Shown: in pieces, positions 6,302 through 14,685 of the stretch
How positions within the stretch are numbered: position 1 is the stretch's first letter
How the letters are laid out: each line of letters begins with the position of its first letter
Assembly (NCBI RefSeq): GCF_900101465.1
Contig: NZ_FMZM01000007.1
Location: 9,943 to 73,942, forward strand
DNA length: 64,000 nucleotides
Source of the DNA: Nocardioides lianchengensis
GTDB taxonomy: Bacteria; Actinomycetota; Actinomycetes; Propionibacteriales; Nocardioidaceae
Reading direction: 5' to 3'
The notes under the pieces: model-generated
Database searches by the model: none
The model's input: only the letters and a program-made list of their open reading frames with translations
What the model was told of the DNA's origin: nothing
Program-made: the position numbers and the translations under genes

Positions 6302-7451
6302 CGCCGAGATCATCCCCATCGGCACCCGCGGCCGGCCCGGCCGCGGCACCGGCAAGCAGCCGTCCTCGGCGGCGCGGGGCCTCGCCGGCGGGTCCAAGCC
6401 GGCGAAGCCCCGGGCGGCGACGCGTAAGGCCCGCCCGGCTCCCGAGCCGGCGGCGGTCGAGGAGCCGGTCGAGACCGTCGAGGTGCCCGAGGTGCCCGAG
6501 GTGGTCGAGGCCGCCGAGCGTCCGCCGGTGACGACGGTCGACCGCGGCCCGCTCGCCGGCATCCCCGCCGCCGACTGGCTCTCGGCGTTCCAGCACGCCG
6601 CGCTTGAGGTCTTCGGCGACCAGTGGGAGCCCCAGCTGGCTCGGTTCCTCGCCTTCCTGCGCCGCCGGGTCACCGGCGACTACGCCGTCGACGAGTACGG
6701 CTTCGACCAGGAGATCACCGAGCGCTTCTTCATGGCCGCGCTGCGCCCGATCGCCGAGCGGTGGTTCCGGATCGAGGTCCGGGGCATCGAGAACATCCCG
6801 ACCGAGGGCGGCGCCCTGGTCGTCTCCAACCACTCCGGCACCGTGCCCGTCGACGGGCTGATGACGATGGTCTCGGTCCACGACCAGACCGGCCGGTTCC
6901 TCCGGCCGCTCGGCGCCGACCTGGTCTTCCGGCTGCCCGTCGTTTCGGCGCTGGCCCGCAAGAGCGGGGCCACCCTGGCCTGCACCGAGGACGCGGAGCG
7001 GATGCTGAGCGGGGGCGAGCTGGTCGGCGTGTGGCCGGAGGGCTTCAAGGGCATCGGCAAGCCCTACTCCGAGCGCTACAAGCTCCAGCGGTTCGGGCGG
7101 GGCGGCTTCGTCTCCGCCGCGCTGCGCACCGGCGTGCCGATCGTGCCGCTGTCGGTGGTCGGCGCCGAGGAGATCTACCCGCTGGTCGGCAACGTCCCGT
7201 CGCTGGCCCGGCTGCTCGGCGTCCCCTACATCCCCATCACGCCGCTGTTCCCGCTGCTAGGGCCGCTCGGCCTGGTGCCGCTGCCGTCGAAGTGGCTGCT
7301 GGAGTTCGGCGAGCCGATCCGCACCGACGAGTACGACCGGGGTGCTGCGGACGACCCGATGCTGGTCTTCAACGTCACCGACCAGGTGCGCGAGACGATC
7401 CAGCAGACCCTCTACTCGCTGCTGATGAAGCGGGAGTCGGTCTTCCGCTGA
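6294..7451 (+). CDS. PlsC-type lysophospholipid acyltransferase
   Basis: A 385-residue protein. The first 80 or so residues are low-complexity Ala/Pro/Glu/Val; the acyltransferase domain follows with the catalytic NHSGTVPVDG (an Hx4D motif, about residue 180) and the substrate motif WPEGFKGIGK (about 245). The family transfers acyl chains to lysophosphatidic acid or related lipids at the inner membrane face. It overlaps the epimerase gene by 8 bp, and the pair matches Rv0501-Rv0502. The ATG at 6294 was kept because of this overlap. Confidence 0.87.
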   Translation: MGDAEIIPIGTRGRPGRGTGKQPSSAARGLAGGSKPAKPRAATRKARPAPEPAAVEEPVETVEVPEVPEVVEAAERPPVTTVDRGPLAGIPAADWLSAFQHAALEVFGDQWEPQLARFLAFLRRRVTGDYAVDEYGFDQEITERFFMAALRPIAERWFRIEVRGIENIPTEGGALVVSNHSGTVPVDGLMTMVSVHDQTGRFLRPLGADLVFRLPVVSALARKSGATLACTEDAERMLSGGELVGVWPEGFKGIGKPYSERYKLQRFGRGGFVSAALRTGVPIVPLSVVGAEEIYPLVGNVPSLARLLGVPYIPITPLFPLLGPLGLVPLPSKWLLEFGEPIRTDEYDRGAADDPMLVFNVTDQVRETIQQTLYSLLMKRESVFR

Positions 7452-7460
7452 CCGGAGTGG

Positions 7461-8672
7461 TCAGGGCTTGGTGGTCGGCTTCGGCGGGTTGAGCAGTCCG
7501 CCCACGATGTCGCCGACGCCTTCGAGCGTGTCGGTCACGATCGGGATCTCGGGGTCCTCGGTGGGCGTCGCGCTGCTGCCGCCGCCGAGCAGCCCGTTGA
7601 CCAGGTCCTCGACGGGGTTCTTGCCACCCGAGCCGCCGGAGCCGCCGGAGCCGCCCGAGCCGCCGGAGCCGCCCGAGCCGTTGCCGCCACCCGGCGTGGG
7701 CAGGGGTACGGCGGGCGCGGTCGGGACCCCGGCCGAGGGCGCGGACTTCCCGGGCTTCGGGGAGGCCGGCTTGCCCCCGCCCGAACCGGGCTGGGGGTCG
7801 GCCGTCGTCGGGGCCTGGCCGGTCCCGGAGGAGATCAGCTGGTCGAGGGTGTTGCCGACCGGCTGGAGGAGCGACTGCGGCAGCTGGGTCAGCGACACCA
7901 CGCAGCTGGGGCAGGCCTGTTGGACGGCGGCCTCGATCGCGGTCAGCACGTTGCCGACCGGCACCAGGGCCTCGCGCACCTCGTCGGTGGCATCGGAGGC
8001 CAGCTGGTCGAGGAGGGTGAAGCCGCGGTCGGTGAAGTCCTGCAGCTCGCTCAGCGCCTCGTCGTCGCCGTCGGCGTCGTAGGCGGCGAGCAGCAGGTCG
8101 CTGGCCTCGGTCGCCTGGGCCGTGAACAGCACGACGGTCTCCTCGACCGCGCGGACGTCGACCTCGCCGGATGCCGAGGCACGGGTGAGCCGGTCGACCT
8201 CCTCGAGCCGGCCGCTCGCGTTGGCCAGCAGCGTCGAGCCCTTCTGCTCGTCGTCGACGCTGAGCCCGGTGTGGGCGTTCTCGATGGCCCTCTTGAGCGG
8301 GTAGAGCACGTCGCCCGGGAGCGCGGACTGCGCGGCGACCGCCATCGAGGTGGTCGCGCCGATGATGGCGAACCCGCCGACGACGGCGGCCAGCCGGCGC
8401 TCGCGGGGGGAGCGGCGCGTCACGGTGAGCCGATCCTGGACGGCGGCGGTCGGCGCGGCGGGGACCAGCTCGGTCTCGGCCGCGATCATCAGCCGCTCGC
8501 GGAGGTCGGCGACGAAGGCGGGCCGGGGCTCGACCGGGGCGGTCGCGCGGAGCGTGCCCACCAGCGCCAGAAGCTCGTCGTACCGTGCGGGGTCGACCGG
8601 CCCGGTCGAGGTTCCCTCGACCAGGGAGTCGAACTCCTCGGCGCGTCTGCGCGCCGCGAACACGGGGCTCAT
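7461..8672 (-). CDS. rsbN: RsbN-like anti-sigma factor (DUF5667 domain)
   Basis: A 403-residue protein: an N-terminal anti-sigma-like region (FAARRRAEEFDSLVEG to about residue 90), one membrane segment (about 93-115, AAVVGGFAIIGATTSMAVAA), an extracytoplasmic DUF5667-type helical domain (about 120-245) and a Pro/Gly-rich tail with a (GGS)n tract. It lies directly downstream of a BldN-like sigma gene on the same strand, the layout of bldN-rsbN in Streptomyces, where RsbN holds BldN at the membrane. A BldN-type promoter (8737-8765) precedes it. The symbol is by similarity and synteny. Confidence 0.75.
   Translation of the reverse strand: MSPVFAARRRAEEFDSLVEGTSTGPVDPARYDELLALVGTLRATAPVEPRPAFVADLRERLMIAAETELVPAAPTAAVQDRLTVTRRSPRERRLAAVVGGFAIIGATTSMAVAAQSALPGDVLYPLKRAIENAHTGLSVDDEQKGSTLLANASGRLEEVDRLTRASASGEVDVRAVEETVVLFTAQATEASDLLLAAYDADGDDEALSELQDFTDRGFTLLDQLASDATDEVREALVPVGNVLTAIEAAVQQACPSCVVSLTQLPQSLLQPVGNTLDQLISSGTGQAPTTADPQPGSGGGKPASPKPGKSAPSAGVPTAPAVPLPTPGGGNGSGGSGGSGGSGGSGGSGGKNPVEDLVNGLLGGGSSATPTEDPEIPIVTDTLEGVGDIVGGLLNPPKPTTKP
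7630..7680. repeat. 9-bp microsatellite encoding (GGS)n in the anti-sigma gene
   Basis: Imperfect repeats of GAGCCGCCG/C encode a Gly-Gly-Ser tract in the C-terminal tail of the anti-sigma protein. Length variation between strains would be expected. Confidence 0.8.
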
Positions 8673-8736
8673 CGGTGGATCCGTCCTGTCGTCTCGGCCA
8701 TGACCGGGCGCGCGGTGGCGCTCCCGGACGAACGTT

Positions 8737-8765
8737 TCAACGACGGGCGGACGGCGGAGGTTACG
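8737..8765 (-). promoter_or_regulatory. BldN-type promoter for the anti-sigma gene
   Basis: On the minus strand CGTAAC (8765-8760) and CGTTGA (8742-8737) are separated by 17 bp and lie 65 nt upstream of the anti-sigma ATG. Both hexamers match the sigma-BldN consensus as I recall it from Streptomyces (CGTAAC/CGTTGA, spacer about 16). It suggests that the sigma factor activates its own antagonist. Confidence 0.6.
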
Positions 8766-8808
8766 GCGTGTGACGCAGGCGTCAGGAGGAATTCAGCACG
8801 GGTGCTCA

Positions 8809-9582
8809 TCAGCCGCGGATCCCCTCGGGCATCAGCTTGGCGAGGTTGCGCACCCCACGCAGCTGGAGCTGCTTGATCGCGCCGTCGCTGCGGCCCAGCA
8901 CGGCGGCCGTCTCGGCGATGCTCATGCCCTGCAGGAACCGCATCACCAGGCAGTCGCGCTGCTCGACGGGCAGCTCGGTCAGGGCCCGCAGCAGGATCTC
9001 GTTGGTCAGCCCGGCCAGCACCGCGGCCTCGGGGCCCTCGGTGGCGTCGTCGTGCTGACCCATGTCCTCGGTGGCCATCTCCAGCCGGGTCCGGCCCGCC
9101 TTGAAGTGGTCGGTGGCCAGGTTGCGCGCGATGGTCATCAGCCAGGCGCCGAAGTCCTTGCCCTGCCAGCGGAAGCTGGTCATGCTCCGCAGCGCCCGGA
9201 AGAAGGTCTCCGAGGTCAGGTCCTCGGCGAGCGTGCTCGAGCGGGTCCGGTAGAAGAGGAAGCGGTAGACCGAGCCCTGGTAGTGGTCGTAGAGCAGGCC
9301 GAACGCCTCGGAGTCGCTCTGACGGGCCAGCTCGACCAGGGCGATCAGCCGGGTGCGCTCGGCCTCGGACTCCTCCGAGGAGGCGGCCAGCTCGCTGTCG
9401 TCGTACGACGAGCCGGGGCCGGTCGGGACCGGGCCACCGTCGCCGGTGAGCGCTTCGGCCAGGAGCATCCCGGGACCCGGGGTGGCGAGGGGCGGCGGGG
9501 CCAGCAGCCGCGCGACCTCGGCGCGCAGGGCATCGAGCCCCCGCGCGGCGTCGCGCACGCCATCGCCACCGTGCCACGGCAT
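8809..9582 (-). CDS. bldN: BldN-like ECF sigma factor
   Basis: A 257-residue extracytoplasmic-function sigma factor. A long N-terminal extension (about 80 residues) precedes region 2 (SEAFGLLYDHYQGSVYRFLF, then LTSETFFRALRSMTSFRWQG and DFGAWLMTIARNLATDHFK); region 4 has LRALTELPVEQRDCLVMRF and the HTH MSIAETAAVLGRSDGAIKQL. Extension and core resemble Streptomyces BldN, which is made with a removable N-terminal extension. The ATG at 9582 was chosen because GGGAGGGG lies 9 nt upstream; a longer reading is possible. The anti-sigma gene follows after 136 bp. Confidence 0.82.
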   Translation of the reverse strand: MPWHGGDGVRDAARGLDALRAEVARLLAPPPLATPGPGMLLAEALTGDGGPVPTGPGSSYDDSELAASSEESEAERTRLIALVELARQSDSEAFGLLYDHYQGSVYRFLFYRTRSSTLAEDLTSETFFRALRSMTSFRWQGKDFGAWLMTIARNLATDHFKAGRTRLEMATEDMGQHDDATEGPEAAVLAGLTNEILLRALTELPVEQRDCLVMRFLQGMSIAETAAVLGRSDGAIKQLQLRGVRNLAKLMPEGIRG

Positions 9583-9700
9583 CTGGTCGATCCCCTCCCG
9601 GAAACGCTCAGCCCCATCGAGCGTTCTTCCCACCTTACGCACGAGTAGTCCGGCATGTGAACGAAACCGTCCGCAAAATCCCGGGCGCGGAGAGGGCGGG

Positions 9701-10582
9701 TCAGTGCCGCCGGCGGACGGCCAGACCCGCCGCGACCGCACCGGTGGCGGCGCCGGTCATGGCGCCGACCAGGAGCCCGGCGCGAGCGGCCTTGCGTCCG
9801 GTGCGGTAGTCGCGAACCCGCCAGCCCTGCTCGCGGGCGTGGGCCCGCAGCCGGGCGTCGGGATTGATGGCGCACGGGTCGCCCACCATCGAGAGCATCG
9901 GGAGGTCGTTGTAGGAGTCGGAGTACGCCGAGCAGGCCGCCAGCTCGAGCTCCTCGCGCGCGGCGAGCGCCTTGACCGCCTCCGCCTTGGCCGGCCCGTG
10001 CAGCATGTCGCCGACCAGTCGTCCGGTGTAGACGCCGTCGTCGTGCTCGGCGACGGTGCCCATCGCCCCGGTCAGCCCGAGCCGGCGGGCGATGATCTGG
10101 GCGATCTCGATCGGCGCGGCCGTGACCAGCCAGACCCGCTGGCCCTGGTCGAGGTGCATCTGGGCGAGGGCGCGGGTGCCGGGCCAGATCCGGTGGGCCA
10201 TCGCCTCGTCGAAGATCTCCTCGCCCAGCTCCTCGAGCTCGGTGACGGTGTGGCCGGCGATGAAGGAGAGCGCTGAGTTGCGAGCGTCGGCGACGTGCTC
10301 GGGGTCCTCGACGCCGACCACCCGGAAGTAGGCCTGCTTCCAGGCGGCGCCCGCGATCTCGCGGGTGGTGAAGAACTTGCGGCGGTGCAGGCCGCGGGCC
10401 AGGTGGAAGATGCTCGCGCCCTGCATCACGGTGTTGTCGACGTCGAAGAACGCCGCCGAGCGGGCGTCGGCCGGGGTGTGCAGGGCCGTCTCGACCTCGG
10501 CGGCCGCCGCGGCGGCCTCGCCGGCCAGCGTGGACCGCTGCTGGAGGTTGGGGAGGCTGCGCCGTTCGGCGGGCGGGGTCAC
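9701..10582 (-). CDS. HAD-superfamily (SerB1-like) phosphatase
   Basis: A 293-residue HAD subfamily IB hydrolase. The nucleophile motif is FFDVDNTVM (about residue 45); later motifs are WLVTAAP and [10 protein letters not shown] with DPCAINPD. A hydrophobic C-terminal segment ([20 protein letters not shown]) suggests a membrane anchor. Relatives include mycobacterial SerB1 (Rv0505c) in the equivalent region; the substrate may be phosphoserine or another phosphomonoester. The GTG at 10582 was chosen because TACCCT lies 6 nt upstream (leaderless pattern). It is divergent from the acyl-CoA ligase. Confidence 0.85.
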   Translation of the reverse strand: MTPPAERRSLPNLQQRSTLAGEAAAAAAEVETALHTPADARSAAFFDVDNTVMQGASIFHLARGLHRRKFFTTREIAGAAWKQAYFRVVGVEDPEHVADARNSALSFIAGHTVTELEELGEEIFDEAMAHRIWPGTRALAQMHLDQGQRVWLVTAAPIEIAQIIARRLGLTGAMGTVAEHDDGVYTGRLVGDMLHGPAKAEAVKALAAREELELAACSAYSDSYNDLPMLSMVGDPCAINPDARLRAHAREQGWRVRDYRTGRKAARAGLLVGAMTGAATGAVAAGLAVRRRH

Positions 10583-10588
10583 CTGGCC

Positions 10589-10594
10589 AGGGTA
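10589..10594 (-). promoter_or_regulatory. Leaderless -10 element (TACCCT) for the HAD phosphatase
   Basis: TACCCT on the minus strand, 6 nt before the GTG at 10582. Confidence 0.5.
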
Positions 10595-10658
10595 GAGCCC
10601 CGACCGGTGTCCGGAGGAGTCCGCCGCGTGCCGTTGCGTGGTGTGGAAGTATCCCTCC

Positions 10659-12302
10659 ATGCCTGCCTCAGCCGAGGTTCCCGACGTCCGTGACGTGGCC
10701 GACCTGGTCGCCGCCGCCGCTGTGGAGAGCCCGGACAAGCTGGCGGTCGTCGAGGCCGGCGGTCGCAGCATGACCTGGGCGGAGCTCGACGACGAGGTCG
10801 GCCGGATCGCGACCGGCCTCGGCGCTGCGGGCATCGTCGCCGGCTACCGCGTGATGCTGGTGCTCGGCAACCGCCTGGAGTTCGTCGCGACGTACCTCGG
10901 GGTGCTGCGCTCGCAGGCGGTCGCCGTACCCGTGAACCCGCTGGCGACCCCGGGTGAGCTGGCCCGGATGATCGCCGACTCCGGGGCGAAGATGGTGGTG
11001 ACCGACGTCGACGCGGTGCGGGTCGTCCGCGAGGGCGTCGCGCTGCTCGCCCGGGCCGTCGACGACCACGCCGCGGGCCGCGACCCCGAGCTCGACCCCG
11101 AGCTGCTGACCCGGGCGGTCACGCCGCGCGTCGTGGTCGCGGGGGCCACGCTGCTGCCCGGCGAGCGCTCCTACGACCACCTGCGCGCCGATCGGGCCCG
11201 GTTCGTCCCGCCGCTCCAGGACCCCGAGAAGCTCGCGTGCCTCCTCTACACCAGCGGCACCTCGGGCCGCCCCCGCGCGGCGATGCTCACCCACCGCGCC
11301 CTGCTCGCCAACATCGAGCAGGTCGCGGTCGTCGACCCGCCGATGATGCACGGCGACGACGTCGTTCTCGGCGTGCTGCCGCTCTTCCACGTCTACGGCC
11401 TCAACGCGGTGCTCGGCGGTGTCGTGCGGCACCGCGCCAAGCTGGTGCTGGTCGAGCGTTTCGACCCTCAGGGCACCCTCGACATCATCGACGACGAGGC
11501 CTGCAGCGTCGTCCCGGTGGCCCCGCCGGTGTTCGCCTACTGGCGGGGCGAGGACCACCTGGCCGAACGGCTCGGCCCGGTCCGACTGGTGCTGTCCGGC
11601 TCCGCGCCGCTCGCCCCCGAGCTCGTCGAGGAGTTCGTCGCGAGCACCGAGATCCCGGTGCACCAGGGCTACGGCCTCACCGAGGCGTCCCCGGTGGTGA
11701 CCAGCACCCTCTGCAGCACGCGGCCACCGGCGGCGGGCTCGGTCGGTGCCGCGCTGCCCGGGATCGACCTGCGCCTGATCGACGACGCCGGCCGCGAGCC
11801 CGAGGGGGAGGACCCCGGGCAGATCCAGGTGCGGGGGGCCAACCTCTTCAGCGGCTACTGGCCCGACGGCGCCGACGGCCCGGACGACGACGGCTGGTGG
11901 TCGACCGGCGACGTCGGCTTCCTCGACGCCGAGGGCGACCTCTTCCTCGTCGACCGGCTCAAGGAGATGGTCATCGTCTCCGGGTTCAACGTCTACCCGG
12001 TCGAGGTCGAGGAGGTCATCCGCGAGCTCGACCAGGTGCTGGAGGCCGCCGTCATCGGCGTCGCCGACGAGCACACGGGCGAGGCCGTGGTCGCCTACGT
12101 CGTGGCGACCGGTGACGACCCGGCCACCGTCGGCGCCGCCGTCCGCGACCACTGCGAGGCCCGGTTGGCCCGCTTCAAGCGCCCGCAGCGCATCGAGGTC
12201 GTCGCCGAGCTCCCGCTCACCGTCACGGGCAAGGTGCAGAAGGGCCGGCTGCGCGGCATCGAACGCCGCCGCGCGCTGGGCCTGCTGGAGGAGGCGCCGT
12301 GA
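10659..12302 (+). CDS. AMP-dependent acyl-CoA synthetase (fatty-acid CoA ligase type)
   Basis: A 547-residue adenylate-forming enzyme. It shows [20 protein letters not shown] (P-loop-like A3), YGLTEASPV (A5), STGDVGF and [19 protein letters not shown] (A7-A8), and a C-terminal lysine in [10 protein letters not shown] (A10). The family activates a carboxylic acid as acyl-AMP and transfers it to CoA; a fatty acid is the likely substrate but chain length cannot be read. The ATG at 10659 was preferred over a GTG at 10638. The stop overlaps the glutaredoxin GTG by 4 bp. Confidence 0.88.
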   Translation: MPASAEVPDVRDVADLVAAAAVESPDKLAVVEAGGRSMTWAELDDEVGRIATGLGAAGIVAGYRVMLVLGNRLEFVATYLGVLRSQAVAVPVNPLATPGELARMIADSGAKMVVTDVDAVRVVREGVALLARAVDDHAAGRDPELDPELLTRAVTPRVVVAGATLLPGERSYDHLRADRARFVPPLQDPEKLACLLYTSGTSGRPRAAMLTHRALLANIEQVAVVDPPMMHGDDVVLGVLPLFHVYGLNAVLGGVVRHRAKLVLVERFDPQGTLDIIDDEACSVVPVAPPVFAYWRGEDHLAERLGPVRLVLSGSAPLAPELVEEFVASTEIPVHQGYGLTEASPVVTSTLCSTRPPAAGSVGAALPGIDLRLIDDAGREPEGEDPGQIQVRGANLFSGYWPDGADGPDDDGWWSTGDVGFLDAEGDLFLVDRLKEMVIVSGFNVYPVEVEEVIRELDQVLEAAVIGVADEHTGEAVVAYVVATGDDPATVGAAVRDHCEARLARFKRPQRIEVVAELPLTVTGKVQKGRLRGIERRRALGLLEEAP

Positions 12303-12538
12303 CCGCCCGGGTCACGCTCTACTCCAAGCCGGGGTGCCACCTGTGCGACGACGCCCGTGCGGTGGTCGCGCGGGTCTGCGCCGAGCTCGGTGAGGAGTAC
12401 GACGAGATCTCGATCCTCGACGACCCCGCCCTGCTCGAGCGGTACGGCGAGGAGATCCCGGTGACCCTGGTCGACGGCCGGCAGCACGACTTCTGGCGGG
12501 TCAGCGAGGACCGGTTGCGCACGGCTCTCACCTCGTAG
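12299..12538 (+). CDS. Glutaredoxin-family protein
   Basis: A 79-residue thioredoxin-fold protein with the active site KPGCHLCDDA near the N-terminus and the cis-Pro segment IPVTLVDG. It resembles the small DUF836/glutaredoxin-like protein Rv0508 that precedes hemA in mycobacteria. Translation is coupled to the acyl-CoA ligase by a GTGA overlap. Redox partner is unknown. Confidence 0.85.
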   Translation: MTARVTLYSKPGCHLCDDARAVVARVCAELGEEYDEISILDDPALLERYGEEIPVTLVDGRQHDFWRVSEDRLRTALTS

Positions 12539-12556
12539 CCACCCCTCCGCGGGTGG
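12539..12556 (+). terminator. Hairpin after the glutaredoxin gene
   Basis: CCACCC ctccgc GGGTGG, a perfect 6-bp stem starting right at the stop codon; there is no T-tract. It is immediately followed by the near-perfect palindrome ACATGTCACATGT (12557-12570), a possible protein-binding site upstream of the rex promoter. Confidence 0.45.
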
Positions 12557-12604
12557 GACATGTCACATGTGCTAGGCCTGCCCCCGGACCAGGCTTCCGC
12601 CGGT

Positions 12605-12633
12605 TTGTTCTCTCGTTCACAAACTCCTACAGT
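12605..12633 (+). promoter_or_regulatory. rex-hem promoter with Rex-like operator
   Basis: TTGTTC (12605-12610) and TACAGT (12628-12633) are separated by exactly 17 bp. An imperfect Rex operator, TTGTTCTCTCGTTCACAA (12605-12622), overlaps the -35 and spacer; it matches the recalled consensus TGTGAACNNNTTCACA at 10 of 13 fixed positions, with a perfect right half. Rex bound here would block polymerase, giving autoregulation as described for the rex-hemACD operon of Streptomyces. Confidence 0.7.
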
Positions 12634-12718
12634 GAGCGAGCCGTCGGACGAATCCGGGCTGCGCCGGCCCCCATCTGCGGCAGCTACTTGCCCCTCGTGG
12701 CATGGAGAGAAGACGCAC

Positions 12719-13396
12719 GTGACCGCACGGACGCCCAGCGAGACCGCCCGGGACATTCCCGAGGCCACCGTCGCGCGGCTGCCCGTCTACCTCCGGGCCC
12801 TGACGTCGCTGTCGGAGGCCGGTACGTCGACCTGCTCGAGCGAGGCGCTCGCGGCGTCGGCCGGGGTCAACAGCGCGATGCTCCGCAAGGACCTGTCCTA
12901 CCTCGGCAGCTACGGCACCCGCGGGGTCGGCTACGACGTCGACTACCTGCGCTACCAGATCGCCCGCGAGATCGGCGTGACCCAGGACTGGCCGGTGGTG
13001 ATCGTCGGGATCGGCAACCTCGGGCACGCGCTGGCCAACTACTCCGGGTTCCGCAGCCGCGGGTTCCGCACCGTGGCGCTGCTCGACGCCGACCCGGCGC
13101 GGACCGGTGAGACGGTCGCGGGCATCGACGTACGCCCGTTCGACGACCTGGAGGGCATCGTGGCCGAGCACGGCGTGGCGATCGGGGTCATCGCGACCCC
13201 GGCCCCGGCCGCCCAGGCCGTGGCCGACCGGATGGTCGCCGCCGGCATCAGCAGCATCCTCAACTTCGCCGCCTCCGTACTGACCGTGCCCGCGGGGGTC
13301 GACGTCCGCAAGGTCGACCTGTCCATCGAGCTGCAGATCCTCGCTTACCACGAGCAGCGCAAGGCGCAGGACCAGCAGCAGGAGGAGACCGCGTGA
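12719..13396 (+). CDS. rex: Redox-sensing transcriptional repressor Rex
   Basis: A 225-residue protein. The N-terminal winged helix has LPVYLRALTSLSEAG and the recognition region SAMLRKDLSYLGSYGTRGVG; the Rossmann domain starts with VVIVGIGNLGHALANY (about residue 90) and binds NADH/NAD+. In actinobacteria Rex senses the NADH/NAD+ ratio and represses respiratory and heme genes. The GTG at 12719 has GGAGAGAAG upstream. The stop overlaps the hemA GTG by 4 bp, so it is the first gene of rex-hemACDB. Confidence 0.92.
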   Translation: MTARTPSETARDIPEATVARLPVYLRALTSLSEAGTSTCSSEALAASAGVNSAMLRKDLSYLGSYGTRGVGYDVDYLRYQIAREIGVTQDWPVVIVGIGNLGHALANYSGFRSRGFRTVALLDADPARTGETVAGIDVRPFDDLEGIVAEHGVAIGVIATPAPAAQAVADRMVAAGISSILNFAASVLTVPAGVDVRKVDLSIELQILAYHEQRKAQDQQQEETA

Positions 13397-14685
13397 GCAT
13401 CCTGGTCGTGGGGATCTCCCACAACTCCGCACCCGTCGCTCTCCTCGAGAGCGTCGCGCTGACCTCCGACGGCGTGCAGAAGCTGGTCACCGACGTCGCG
13501 TCGTGCACCCACGTCACCGAGGCCACGGTGATCTCCACCTGCAACCGGCTGGAGATCTACACCGAGGTCGACCGGTTCCACGGCTCCGTGGAGGAGCTGT
13601 CGCGGCTGCTGGTGGAGCGCGCCGGCCGGAGCGCGGAGACGATGCTCCCGCACCTCTACGTCCACTACGACGACGGCGCCGTCTCCCACCTCTTCCAGGT
13701 GGCCGCGGGCCTCGACTCGATGGCCGTCGGCGAGGGCCAGATCCTCGGCCAGGCCCGCGAGGCACTGCGCCTGGGCCAGGAGCTCGGGACCGTCGGCCCC
13801 GCCCTCAACGTGCTCTTCCAGCAGGCCCTGCGCGTCGGCAAGCGCTCGCGCGCCGAGACCGACATCGACCGGGTCGCGCCCTCCCTGGTGACCGCCGCCC
13901 TGGAGCGCTCCGAGCTCGCGGGCGGCGGCGTCGCCGGTCGCCGGGTGCTCGTGGTCGGGGCCGGTGCGATGGCCGGCCTGGCCACCGCGACCGTCGCGCG
14001 CCTCGGTGCCGGCGAGATCGTCGTCGCCAACCGCAGCCAGGAGCGAGCCGACCGACTCGCCCGCGAGTACGACGCCCGCCCGGCCCCGCTCGCCGACCTC
14101 GAGGCCGAGCTGGCCCACGCCGACCTGGTCGTGAGCTGCACCGGCTCGACCGGCGTGCTCGTCACCCGCGCCATGCTCGAGCGGTCCCGTCCCGACGGTC
14201 GCCCGGTCGTGCTCATCGACCTCGCCCTGCCGCACGACGTCGACCCGCGCGTGACCGAGCTGGACGGGGTGACCCTGCTCGGCCTGGCCGAGCTCGCCGA
14301 CGACCTGCACGCCTCCGACGCCGGCCGCGAGGTCGTCGAGGTCCGCCGGATCGTCGGCCAGGAGGTCGCCGCGTTCCTCGCGGCCCGCCGCCAGGCCAGC
14401 GTCACCCCCACGGTCGTGGCGCTGCGCTCGATGGCCACCGCCGTCGTCGACGCCGAGATGGAGCGACTGGACGGCCGGCTGCCCGGCCTCGACGACACCA
14501 CCCGCGCCGAGGTCCTGCACACCGTGCGCCGGGTCGCCGACAAGCTGCTGCACGAGCCGACGGTCCGCGTGAAGGAGCTGGCCAACGAGGCCGGCGCCGT
14601 GTCGTACGCCGCCGCGCTCGCCGAGCTCTTCGCCCTCGACCCCGAGGCGGTCGACGCGGTCACCCGTCCGGAGGGTCTGCGGTGA
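13393..14685 (+). CDS. hemA: Glutamyl-tRNA reductase
   Basis: A 430-residue enzyme that reduces glutamyl-tRNA to glutamate-1-semialdehyde, the first committed step of tetrapyrrole synthesis in the C5 pathway. The catalytic cysteine is C50 in STCNRLEIY; the substrate motif GEGQILGQ and the NADPH site VLVVGAGAMAGL (about residue 190) are present, and the C-terminal dimerisation helix region is complete. It starts with GTG inside the rex stop and overlaps hemC by 4 bp. Confidence 0.95.
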   Translation: MSILVVGISHNSAPVALLESVALTSDGVQKLVTDVASCTHVTEATVISTCNRLEIYTEVDRFHGSVEELSRLLVERAGRSAETMLPHLYVHYDDGAVSHLFQVAAGLDSMAVGEGQILGQAREALRLGQELGTVGPALNVLFQQALRVGKRSRAETDIDRVAPSLVTAALERSELAGGGVAGRRVLVVGAGAMAGLATATVARLGAGEIVVANRSQERADRLAREYDARPAPLADLEAELAHADLVVSCTGSTGVLVTRAMLERSRPDGRPVVLIDLALPHDVDPRVTELDGVTLLGLAELADDLHASDAGREVVEVRRIVGQEVAAFLAARRQASVTPTVVALRSMATAVVDAEMERLDGRLPGLDDTTRAEVLHTVRRVADKLLHEPTVRVKELANEAGAVSYAAALAELFALDPEAVDAVTRPEGLR

